Assembly: GCA_023701285.1 (NCBI GenBank)
Contig: JAMPXH010000002.1
Span: 1 to 64,000, forward strand
Reading direction: 5' to 3'
DNA length: 64,000 nucleotides
Origin: Candidatus Didemnitutus sp.
Lineage (GTDB): Bacteria > Verrucomicrobiota > Verrucomicrobiia > Opitutales > Opitutaceae
The position numbers were made by a program, and so were the translations under genes. Of the stretch, positions 19,060-27,514 are shown in pieces. Positions within the stretch are counted from its first letter, which is position 1; every line of letters begins with the position of its first letter. Below the pieces are notes generated by a model. It had not been told where the DNA came from. It worked only from the letters and a program-made list of their open reading frames with translations, and ran no database searches.

Positions 19060-20205
19060 ATGAACCGCACCCCACGAATCACCCTTCCCCTGCTGGCGCT
19101 GGCTTTTCTCTCCGGCGTGCCGACCACCGCGCTGGCCCAGTTTTCGCTCGTGCAAACGGGCGGGACCTTCCGCACGGATGCGACCAATCTCGCCGCCGGC
19201 GGCACCGCGTTCTCCTCCAGCGAAATCGGCGTGGCTCCCCACACCACGGCCGGCCTGAACGATGGCGTCTATGGCAACTCGAGCAGCTGGATCGGCGACG
19301 GGTCCACCAGTTCCGCCGGCATCCTGCTCGGCACCGGCTCGACGCTCAGTTCGTTCGCCTTCGGCCGCGACAATACGGCCGTCTACTCCGATCGCAGCAC
19401 AGGCAATTACACGTTTTACTACACGACCGACCCCGGCCTGAACTCCGGCAACGCGCTCTCCGCCAACTGGACCTCGCTCGGCTCGCTCACCTATCCCGGA
19501 ACCACCTCGCAGCCCTCGCTCCGCAATCTCTACAACCTCGACAGCCCGGTCTCCGGCGCGACGGGCTTCCGCATCGTCTCGCCCGGCGGCACCGCCATCG
19601 ACGAGATCGAGCTTTACTCCACCACCGCGGTCACTCCGCCGCCGAGTCCCGGCGTCAGCAATCTCGCCGCCGGGGCCCTCGGAGGCATCACGCGCGCGCA
19701 GAATCAGTTTATCGGTCAGGCCTTCACCACCGGCACGGGCGCAGGGTTCCACCTCGACCACGTGACGCTTGGCTTCGGCTCCGGCACCGGCCCGATGAAT
19801 TTTTCCGTCACGCTCCGGGCCAATACCGGCGGCAATCTGCCCGGTGAAGTTCTGGCCACCCTGAGCGGACCGACCACCGTTTCGAGCGGCCTGCTGAATT
19901 ACTCCGCCGAGGGCGTGACGCTCGATCCGGAGACCATGTATTGGGTCACCTGGGGCTTCACGTCAGGCACGGGCAATTTCCTGACCAACACCGGCAGCGG
20001 CGTCACCGAAGGGGCCTGGACCCTCTACAACCGCTACGCCGTCTCCTTCAACGACACGACTTGGTTTGAGTCCTCCCAAGGTTACTACATGCAGTTCGCA
20101 GTCGCCGCCACCGCCATCCCCGAGCCATCGACCTATGCGGCGCTGGCCGGACTCGCAGCCCTCGGGCTTGCGCTCTGGCGGCGGCAGAAGACGCGCGGCG
20201 CTTGA
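19060..20205 (+). CDS. PEP-CTERM sorting domain protein (paralogue B)
   Basis: N-terminal region AQFSLVQTGGTFRTDATNLAAGG closely matches paralogue A; C-terminal AIPEPSTYAALAGLAALGLALWRRQKTRGA. Confidence 0.88.
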   Translation: MNRTPRITLPLLALAFLSGVPTTALAQFSLVQTGGTFRTDATNLAAGGTAFSSSEIGVAPHTTAGLNDGVYGNSSSWIGDGSTSSAGILLGTGSTLSSFAFGRDNTAVYSDRSTGNYTFYYTTDPGLNSGNALSANWTSLGSLTYPGTTSQPSLRNLYNLDSPVSGATGFRIVSPGGTAIDEIELYSTTAVTPPPSPGVSNLAAGALGGITRAQNQFIGQAFTTGTGAGFHLDHVTLGFGSGTGPMNFSVTLRANTGGNLPGEVLATLSGPTTVSSGLLNYSAEGVTLDPETMYWVTWGFTSGTGNFLTNTGSGVTEGAWTLYNRYAVSFNDTTWFESSQGYYMQFAVAATAIPEPSTYAALAGLAALGLALWRRQKTRGA

Positions 20206-20273
20206 GGCAGATTGACGTCCACCGCAGTCGCAGGACCAATCCGGTGAGGGCGCTGCCCCGCCCCACCGCGCGC

Positions 20274-21284
20274 TCAGGCGCACATCAGGAAGTCCGCGCC
20301 CTCCCGCCGGCCGGTGGCGAGCAGGCTGGTGCGGATGAAATCGCGCGCTCCGCGCACGCCGACGTAGCCGAGCACGAAAGTCTCCTCCGCCGGCGGCAAT
20401 TCCGCGGGCGGCACGACGGGCACGCCGCCGATCTTCTTGCCGGTCTTCTTCGCATCGACGTCGACATAGCCGGCGATGCGCACGCCTTTCTCGACCAGGT
20501 GCGCCACGCGCTGCCGCGTGGGCCGGCCCGAGCCCCACACCCAGACCGGACGCGCCGGATCGTTCTCCCGTTTCAGCCACTCGGCGATCCACTGCGCCTT
20601 CAACCGGAAGAAGGCCTCCGGAGCGTAGCGCGGATCCGTGCGCGAGAGCCGGTCGGGGGAATCGTTCCACGTGACAAGTTCCTCGGGCAGCTTCGCCATG
20701 TGCACGTCGGCATCGAGCCAACGCAGCCACAACTCGTAATCCTCCGGGAAATCGCCCGCGCGGTAGGCACCGTGATCCTCCACGAGGTGCCGCCGGAACA
20801 TCACGCTCGGATGCGCAAAGGGCGACTCGACGAAGCGGTTCAGCGCGATCTCCTCCGGCGTGAGCAGCGAATTGAGCCAATCCACGTGCAACGCGTAGCC
20901 CGCCTGCGCGGCCCGGTCGCCGCCGTGGCGCACGCGGCAACCGACGAGGCCGATGTCCGGATGCAGCCGCAGATACTCCGCCTGCGCGGCGAGGCGCGCC
21001 GGCTCGGACTCGTCGTCCGCATCCATGCGCGCGACGAATTCGCCCGTGGCGGACTGCAACCCCGCGTTGAGCGCCGCGACGATGCCGCCCTTGGTGCGCA
21101 GGATGCGGATGCGCGGGTCGATCTGCGCCATCTCGATGAGCACGAAGCGCGACGCGTCCTTGGAGCCGTCGTCGATCGCGATGAGTTCCCAATCGGCCAG
21201 GGTCTGGCTTTGGATGCTGGCGACGGCACGGGCGATGGTGGCGCCCGCGTTGCGCACGGGCATGACGACGGAGACTAACGGCAT
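20274..21284 (-). CDS. Family 2 glycosyltransferase
   Basis: PLVSVVMPVRNAGATIARAVASIQSQTLADWELIAIDDGSKD...VARMDADDESEP. Confidence 0.92.
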   Translation of the reverse strand: MPLVSVVMPVRNAGATIARAVASIQSQTLADWELIAIDDGSKDASRFVLIEMAQIDPRIRILRTKGGIVAALNAGLQSATGEFVARMDADDESEPARLAAQAEYLRLHPDIGLVGCRVRHGGDRAAQAGYALHVDWLNSLLTPEEIALNRFVESPFAHPSVMFRRHLVEDHGAYRAGDFPEDYELWLRWLDADVHMAKLPEELVTWNDSPDRLSRTDPRYAPEAFFRLKAQWIAEWLKRENDPARPVWVWGSGRPTRQRVAHLVEKGVRIAGYVDVDAKKTGKKIGGVPVVPPAELPPAEETFVLGYVGVRGARDFIRTSLLATGRREGADFLMCA

Positions 21285-21405
21285 GCCCGCACGCTAGGTG
21301 AATGGCCGGGGATTCGGCGAGCCGCGAAACGCGGCGCCGCGGATCATCGGCCCGTTTTCCCGGATCGCCGCCGGCGAGCGAGCCGGCGGAACGGCGCCAC
21401 CGCCG

Positions 21406-22032
21406 TCAGTTCGCCGTGCGCTCGGGCGCGATCGCGCCCTTCTGCTGGAGCTTCTTCACCTTCGGCTTGATGACGAAGGTGCAGTAGCGGGCGTTGGGGT
21501 TGTTCTTGAAGTAGTCCTGATGGGAGGCCTCGGCGTCGTAGAATTTCCCGAGCGGCGTGATCTCGGTGACGATCGGGTCGTCCCACTGGGCCTGCGCGGC
21601 GATCTTGGCGCGGGCGGCCGCGCGCTGCTGCGCCTCGTTGGCGTAGAAGATGGCCGAGCGATACTGCGTGCCCTCGTCCGCGCCCTGGCGGTTGAGCGTG
21701 GTCGGGTCGTGCGAATCGAAGAACAGCCCGAGCAGCTGCTCGTAGCTGACGACCGCCGGATCGAACTCGATGCGCGTGGCCTCCGCGTGCCCCGTGGTGC
21801 CGGCGCAGACCTGCTGATAGGTCGGGTTGGCGACGTGGCCGCCGGTGTAGCCGCTGACGACGCGCTTCACGCCGGGCACGTGCTCGAACACCGCTTCGGT
21901 GCACCAAAAGCAGCCGCTGGCGAAGACGGCCGTCTCGGTCTGGCCGGTGCCGCCGGCCGCGGAGGTGGGATTCGTGGTCATCAGGAAAAGCGCCGCGAGC
22001 GCGGCGGGAAGGAGGCGGGAGGTAAGGGACAT
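21406..22032 (-). CDS. msrA: Peptide-methionine (S)-S-oxide reductase, exported
   Basis: AVFASGCFWCTEAVFEHVPGVKRVVSGYTGGHVANPTYQQVCAGTTGHAEATRIEFDP with signal peptide. Confidence 0.94.
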   Translation of the reverse strand: MSLTSRLLPAALAALFLMTTNPTSAAGGTGQTETAVFASGCFWCTEAVFEHVPGVKRVVSGYTGGHVANPTYQQVCAGTTGHAEATRIEFDPAVVSYEQLLGLFFDSHDPTTLNRQGADEGTQYRSAIFYANEAQQRAAARAKIAAQAQWDDPIVTEITPLGKFYDAEASHQDYFKNNPNARYCTFVIKPKVKKLQQKGAIAPERTAN

Positions 22033-22088
22033 GCTTGAAGATACGAGCGACGGCGGCGGACGGATATTCCGCGCCGGCGCGAGAGGGT

Positions 22089-22478
22089 TCAGCGGGCGGG
22101 CTGGATCAGCTCGACCTCGTAGCCCTCGGGGGCGTCGATGAAGGCGATGAGTGAGCCGCTGCCGGTCTGCGTGGGGCCGTCGCTGAGCGCGAAACCCTTC
22201 CGCTGCAGCTCCACGGCGAAGGCCGCCAGATCCTCCACCTCGAACGCGAGGTGCATCAGGTCGGGCTGCACCTGCACAGGCGGGGCCATGCCGGCGGGCA
22301 TCTGGCAAAGCTCGATCTCCTCATCGCTGTTCGGCGTGGCGAGGAACACCAGCTGCGCCCCGCGCGGCGACGTGTGCCGGCGCGTCACCTTGAGGCCGAG
22401 CGCCTGTTCGTAGAACCGCACCGTGCGCTCGACATCGTTCACGCGCAGGCGGGTGTGGAGGAGTTTTTTCACGACCAT
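22089..22478 (-). CDS. VOC family (glyoxalase-like) protein
   Basis: LLHTRLRVNDVERTVRFYEQALGLKVTRR...MHLAFEVEDLAAF...GYEVELIQ. Confidence 0.88.
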   Translation of the reverse strand: MVVKKLLHTRLRVNDVERTVRFYEQALGLKVTRRHTSPRGAQLVFLATPNSDEEIELCQMPAGMAPPVQVQPDLMHLAFEVEDLAAFAVELQRKGFALSDGPTQTGSGSLIAFIDAPEGYEVELIQPAR

Positions 22479-22547
22479 GCCGGCACCCTAGGCCAGAGCG
22501 GCCGGAAGGCAAATCCTGCGCAGCCTGCGTCGCGCAACCGCGCGCGC

Positions 22548-23372
22548 TCAGGGTTTCCCGGCGGGCGCGGGAGCGCTCGGCGCCGGCGAGACCGGCGCAA
22601 ACGCAGGCACCACACGCTCGGACGCCGGGTCGACGGTCGGCGTCACCGGTGCGGATTCGGCGGGCGCGGGCGTCGCCGGCGGTTGGTCCGCCTTGCGGTC
22701 GCGCGGGCGGCGCGCATCCCAGCTGAGCGTGGCGATCGCATCGAGCGGCACCGCCGCCGCGCGCTTGGTTTCCGGATAATACAGGAAAACGAACCGCGCC
22801 GTCGTGCCGAGCAACGTCACCTCGGCTGGCGCCGCACCTTCACGCGCGCCGACCTTGAACTCCACGGTCACGGACGGGAAACCGCCGGCGCGCGCGCGCT
22901 TCGCCTGCCAGCTTGAGTAGAGCATGGTGAACAGCGCCGCGTAGGTGATGATGAACGCCGCCTGCATCGACGGCGCCAGGCGCCGCGCCTTCTCGCGGCT
23001 CTTGGCCAGCTTCTCGTCGCTGCCGCGCAGGCGCGGCCAGCGCCGGAACACCTGCGCCATGATCCCCAGCGTCGCCCGCATGTAAGCCCAGTAGAACACC
23101 AGCCCGAGCGAAGCCATCGCCACCGTCAACGGCTCGCGCACGACGACCATCAGGAAGTCCGCCGCGTCGCTGAACTCGAGCACGTTGAGCTGGAAGCGGC
23201 GGAAGAACAGGAACTGGTAGAACAACCCGACGACCGAGAGCGCAAGATACACCGTCGAAAGGACGAGGCCGGGATTGTCGCGCAACCAGCCGGGCACGCG
23301 CAGGCGCGGCCGCCAGATTTCCCAATCGGGCGCCGTCGAGGGCAGGTCTTGTTCCGGAGGCAAGGAATTCAA
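22548..23372 (-). CDS. Hypothetical membrane protein with Ala/Pro-rich C-terminus
   Basis: Several TM segments; no family recognised. Confidence 0.65.
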   Translation of the reverse strand: MNSLPPEQDLPSTAPDWEIWRPRLRVPGWLRDNPGLVLSTVYLALSVVGLFYQFLFFRRFQLNVLEFSDAADFLMVVVREPLTVAMASLGLVFYWAYMRATLGIMAQVFRRWPRLRGSDEKLAKSREKARRLAPSMQAAFIITYAALFTMLYSSWQAKRARAGGFPSVTVEFKVGAREGAAPAEVTLLGTTARFVFLYYPETKRAAAVPLDAIATLSWDARRPRDRKADQPPATPAPAESAPVTPTVDPASERVVPAFAPVSPAPSAPAPAGKP

Positions 23373-23490
23373 ACCGCGCGGAAGGTGAATCAGCGCGCGC
23401 GCGAGTCAACGCCACAGGCGCCGCCACGCCCTCCGCCGTAATTTTTGGTGTCTCTCTGCGCCGCTTTGTGGCCAAATCCCGCCTCCTGCC

Positions 23491-24444
23491 ATGTCGCTGT
23501 CGTTCGCCGAAATCACCGCCGCCCGCGCCCGCATCGCACCGCACATCACGCGGACTCCCGTGCTGGTGCACGAAGGGATCGATGCCGAGTGCGGCGCCCA
23601 GCTCTTCTTCAAGTGCGAGAACCTCCAGGCCGCCGGCGCCTTCAAGACGCGCGGCGCCTGCAACGCCATCTTCGCGCTCAGCCCGGAACAGGCCGCGCGC
23701 GGCGTCGTCACACACTCCTCCGGCAACCACGGCGCCGCCATCGCGCGCGCGGCGCAGCGGCGCGGCATCCCGGCACACATCGTCATGCCGCACAACGCGC
23801 CGCAGGCGAAGATCCGTAACGTGCAGGGCTTCGGCGGACGCGTCGTGTTCTCCGAGCCGAACCTCACCGCCCGCGAAGCCGCCTGCGCCGCGATCGTCGC
23901 GGCCACCAGCGCGCGGCTGATCCACCCCTTCGACGACTACGACGTCATGGCCGGCCAGGGCACCGCGACCGTCGAGCTGCTCGAGGATGCACCCGCGCTC
24001 GATTTCCTGCTCGCACCCGTCGGCGGCGGCGGCCTCCTCTCCGGCAGTGCGATCGCCGGCCGGCACCTGCGCCCGGAGCTGCGCGTGATCGGCGTCGAGC
24101 CCGCACTGGCGGACGATGTGGCGCAATCCTTCCGCGCCCGCCGGCGCATCGCCATCGCCTCCGCCCCCACGATCGCCGACGGCCTGCGCACCAATCTCGT
24201 CGGCGAAAAGACCTTCCCGCTCATCCTGGAAAACGTCGCCGACATCGTGACGGTGTCCGAGGCGGAGATCGTCGCCGCCATGCGCGAGCTCTGGGAAAAG
24301 CTGAAGCTCGTCGTCGAGGCGTCCAGCGCCGTGCCCTTCGCCGCGGTGCGCGCAGGCAAGGTCGACGTCCGCGGCAAACGCGTGGGCCTCATCCTCACGG
24401 GCGGCAACGTCGACCTCGACCAAGTCCCGTGGCTGAAAACCTGA
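23491..24444 (+). CDS. PLP-dependent threonine/serine (hydroxyaspartate) dehydratase family
   Basis: FFKCENLQAAGAFKTRGACNAI lysine motif, SSGNHGAA, GGGGLLSG. Confidence 0.9.
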   Translation: MSLSFAEITAARARIAPHITRTPVLVHEGIDAECGAQLFFKCENLQAAGAFKTRGACNAIFALSPEQAARGVVTHSSGNHGAAIARAAQRRGIPAHIVMPHNAPQAKIRNVQGFGGRVVFSEPNLTAREAACAAIVAATSARLIHPFDDYDVMAGQGTATVELLEDAPALDFLLAPVGGGGLLSGSAIAGRHLRPELRVIGVEPALADDVAQSFRARRRIAIASAPTIADGLRTNLVGEKTFPLILENVADIVTVSEAEIVAAMRELWEKLKLVVEASSAVPFAAVRAGKVDVRGKRVGLILTGGNVDLDQVPWLKT

Positions 24445-24457
24445 GAGCGTCCGCGCC

Positions 24458-25612
24458 ATGAGTTCCGTCTTCCCTGCCCGCCCCGTCTCCGCCCTCGACC
24501 GCCTCGCCACGCCCTGCCTCGTGCTCGAGCGCGGCCGCCTGGCCCGCAACCTCGCGCGCATGGCCGCCACGCTGGCGATCCGCCGCGTCGGCTTCCGGCC
24601 GCACCTGAAGACCGCCAAGTCCGCCGACATCGCTCGCCTCGCCGCCCCGCCGCCCGAGGGCGCGCTCACGGTGTCGACGCTGCGCGAGGCGGACTACTTT
24701 GCGCACCACGGATGGAACGATCTCTTCTACGCGGTCGGGCTCGGGCCCGGGAAACTCGGGCAGGTCGGCGCGTTGCTGCGGCGCGGCGTGCGACTGCTCA
24801 CGCTGGTCGACCACGTCGAGTCGGCGCAGGCCCTGCACGATTTCGCCCGCCGCGAGGAATTGCCCTTCCGCGCCTTGATCGAGATCGATTGCGGCGACCG
24901 GCGCGGCGGCGTGCCGCCGCAGAGCGACGAACTGCTCGCGATCGCCCGCGCACTCGGCGCCGGCTTCGCCGGCGTCGCCACGCACGGTGGACAATCCTAC
25001 GCGGCGCGCGATCGCGCGGGCTTCGCCGCCGCGGCGCAGGCCGAGGCCGATGCACTCCGGCTCGCCGCGGCGCGCCTGCAGGCGGCGGGTTTCCCGAGCC
25101 AGATCCTTAGCCTCGGCTCAAGCCCCACCGCGCTCGCCGACGTCGACCTCACCGGCATCACGGAAGTGCGCGCTGGCGTCTACATGTTCTGGGATTGTTA
25201 CCAAGCCGGCATCGGCGCGTGCGAGCTCGGCGATCTCGCGCTGTCCGTGCTCGCGGAAGTGATCGGCCGGCCCGCGGCGCGCCCGCACGAATTCCTCATC
25301 GACGCCGGCGCCTTCGCGCTCTCGAAGGACCGCTCCACCGCCGCGCTCGGCGACGGCCGGGATGTCGGCTACGGGCTGGTCTGCGATCTCGACGGCGAGG
25401 TGCTGCCCGGACTGCGCGTGGAAAAAGTCTGGCAGGAGCACGGGCTGGTCGTGAGCCCGATCCCGTTGCCGGCGGAGCGCTTCCGCCCCGGCGACCGCGT
25501 GCGCATCCTGCCCAACCACGCCTGCCCCACCTCCGCCGCGCACGACCGCTACTTCGTCGTCAACGGCACCCGCGAAGTCCTCGCCGAGTGGACGCGCGTG
25601 AACGGCTGGTGA
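24458..25612 (+). CDS. DSD1-family fold-III PLP enzyme (D-threonine aldolase / hydroxyaspartate aldolase-like)
   Basis: LDRLATPCLVLERGRLARNLARMA...FRPHLKTAKSADIA N-terminal PLP motif; C-terminal PNHACPT metal motif. Confidence 0.88.
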   Translation: MSSVFPARPVSALDRLATPCLVLERGRLARNLARMAATLAIRRVGFRPHLKTAKSADIARLAAPPPEGALTVSTLREADYFAHHGWNDLFYAVGLGPGKLGQVGALLRRGVRLLTLVDHVESAQALHDFARREELPFRALIEIDCGDRRGGVPPQSDELLAIARALGAGFAGVATHGGQSYAARDRAGFAAAAQAEADALRLAAARLQAAGFPSQILSLGSSPTALADVDLTGITEVRAGVYMFWDCYQAGIGACELGDLALSVLAEVIGRPAARPHEFLIDAGAFALSKDRSTAALGDGRDVGYGLVCDLDGEVLPGLRVEKVWQEHGLVVSPIPLPAERFRPGDRVRILPNHACPTSAAHDRYFVVNGTREVLAEWTRVNGW

Positions 25613-25946
25613 ATCCGCCCGCCTCGGCCCGCAGCTCGGCCAACGATCCGCACTGGGGCCGAAACCCTGTCCGTGCAGCGGCTTCGGCCCAAACAAAGGA
25701 ATCTCCGCCGTCCAGCCCGGGGCGCGTCCTGCTGGGAGGGCTTCGCGTCATACCCTGAAACGCGCGATTGACGGCGGGCCACTCCTCGTTGCACGCTCGC
25801 ACCATTCAATGACTCAGGTTCGCGCCAACGTTTCGCTTAATTCGACGCCGTGGTTTGCCACGACGAAAAAAGCTATTTCGCGAACTCTCCCGGGCGCCCT
25901 GTAGTCCTTTTTAAGCACACCAAGACTTAAAATCCCTTTCCAAAAC

Positions 25947-25982
25947 ACAGGCCGCCCAATCCAGGGCGGCCTGTTTGTTTTT
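25947..25982 (+). terminator. Intrinsic terminator-like hairpin plus T tract, ending 5 bp before an ATG
   Basis: acaggccgccc-aatcca-gggcggcctgt followed by ttgttttt; next ORF starts at 25988. Confidence 0.8.
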
Positions 25983-25987
25983 CACCC

Positions 25988-26302
25988 ATGAACAACACCA
26001 TGTCCACGCTCGCCACCGTCCCCGCTGCCGCGCCCGCCGCGCGGGTCCATGCCGGATTTCCCCGGCTGTCGACCCGCCTCCCGGCCAATGCCGGCGGCCC
26101 GAATCACCATCTCTACAACAACAACGGGACCTGGTTCATCCACTACACGCTCTATCCGGATCCGTTCACCAAGCAGCGCGTGCGCGTCTCGCTGAAGACC
26201 GCCTCGCTGGACGAGGCGCGCTCCAGGCGCGACGCGTTCTTCGGTCAGATCCCCGGCGGCGAATCGCTGCTGCGGGGCATGGCGCGCGCCTCCGCCGCCT
26301 GA
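25988..26302 (+). CDS. Small protein resembling a tyrosine-integrase N-terminal Arm DNA-binding domain, no catalytic domain
   Basis: HHLYNNNGTWFIHYTLYPDPFTKQRVRVSLKTASLDEARSRRDAFFGQI resembles AP2-like/Arm integrase domains (NG.W.I.YT....T..RVR.SL.T.....A...R). Confidence 0.55.
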   Translation: MNNTMSTLATVPAAAPAARVHAGFPRLSTRLPANAGGPNHHLYNNNGTWFIHYTLYPDPFTKQRVRVSLKTASLDEARSRRDAFFGQIPGGESLLRGMARASAA

Positions 26303-26321
26303 CTTCAGCCCTAGGACGCCC

Positions 26322-26351
26322 CGCCGCGCATTCGGTGCAGAATGCGCGGCG
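26322..26351. terminator. Perfect 12-bp stem hairpin between convergent genes
   Basis: cgccgcgcattc-ggtgca-gaatgcgcggcg, with outer gacgc/gcgtc arms at 26315 and 26356. Confidence 0.6.
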
Positions 26352-26391
26352 CGGAGCGTCGTTGGTCGCGCGCCGGCCGGGCGATCACCGC

Positions 26392-27453
26392 CTACTCGCC
26401 GAGCAGGCGCTGGAGCGCGGCTTCGAGCTTCGGGCCGTGCGTTTCGGTCGTCACGAGCAGCCCGTCCTTCCCGAGCAGGAAAGTCGCGGGGATGCTGCGG
26501 ATGTTGTATTTCAGGCCGAAGGGATTCTTGCCGCCCGACTCGTTGAACCAGTGCGGCCAGTTCAGCTGCTCGTCGGCGACGAACTTGATGAGCTTCTCCT
26601 TGTCGCCGATCCGGTCGAAGGAGATGCCCACGACGGCGAAGCCCTTGTCTCCCCACTTGGCGAGCGCGGCCTTGATGGCGGGCAGTTCCTTGACGCAGGG
26701 CACGCACCACGTGGCCCAGCAATCGACCAGCACCACCTTGCCGCGGTAATCGGCGAGGTCGACGGTCGTGCCGTCGAGCGCGGTGAAGCGGAGCTCCATC
26801 GGCGTCGTCTTGAGCTGATGGATCGCGAGCTGGCCCTGGCCGAACTTCGCCAGATCCTCCACGTCGCTGCCGGCGAGCTTGGTCAAGTGCGCCGCGACGG
26901 CCTCGGGCTGGAGCTGTTCGAGCCAGCGCACGTATTCCTGCTCGAGGAAGGTGCGGTAAGACGAGGCGGGCACGCGCGCGGTGATGGTGTCGATGCGCGC
27001 GCGCAGCGCGGCGAGATCGGGCTTGCCGCCGGCGGCGACCTGGATGGCGATCTCGTTCTTCGCCGCGACCCAGTGCAGACCGGCCCAGACGTTGTCGGGC
27101 CAGGTTTTGTTCTGCAGCGCGTCGGCCATCGCGCGACGCAGGTGCTGCTGCCACCCGGCGCGCAGCGCGTCGGTGCGCTCATCGCCCTCCATCCAGCCGC
27201 CGAAGCTGGCGAGGTTGAAAAGGATGCCGCCCACGCGGCGCTCCTCGGGGAACTTCTCGAAGAATTCGAGCGCCTTGCCGGTGACGAGGTTGAAGTCGAC
27301 GCCGGCGCGGCCGTCGCTGCGGTCGCCCATGCCGCGCGCGTGCTCGGACCAGATCGCGGTGGCGACGGGATCAAGCACGGGACGCGCCTCCTGGGCGAGC
27401 AGGCGGGCGCTGCTGGAACACAGCAGCAGGGTGCAGAGGATGCGGATCAACAT
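26392..27453 (-). CDS. TlpA-like thioredoxin-fold protein, exported
   Basis: C-terminal VDLADYRGKVVLVDCWATWCVPCVKELPAIKAALAKWGDKGFAVVGISFD. Confidence 0.9.
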   Translation of the reverse strand: MLIRILCTLLLCSSSARLLAQEARPVLDPVATAIWSEHARGMGDRSDGRAGVDFNLVTGKALEFFEKFPEERRVGGILFNLASFGGWMEGDERTDALRAGWQQHLRRAMADALQNKTWPDNVWAGLHWVAAKNEIAIQVAAGGKPDLAALRARIDTITARVPASSYRTFLEQEYVRWLEQLQPEAVAAHLTKLAGSDVEDLAKFGQGQLAIHQLKTTPMELRFTALDGTTVDLADYRGKVVLVDCWATWCVPCVKELPAIKAALAKWGDKGFAVVGISFDRIGDKEKLIKFVADEQLNWPHWFNESGGKNPFGLKYNIRSIPATFLLGKDGLLVTTETHGPKLEAALQRLLGE

Positions 27454-27514
27454 GGGGAAAAGAAGACCGGGCGGCGACCGGCGGACCTGCCGCCGCCCGG
27501 GAGAGGTGGAGGGA

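Noticed and set aside
17400-19847. 815-aa plus-strand ORF across the histidine kinase and PEP-CTERM gene
   Set aside because: Out-of-frame Arg/His-rich translation crossing well-supported genes on both strands
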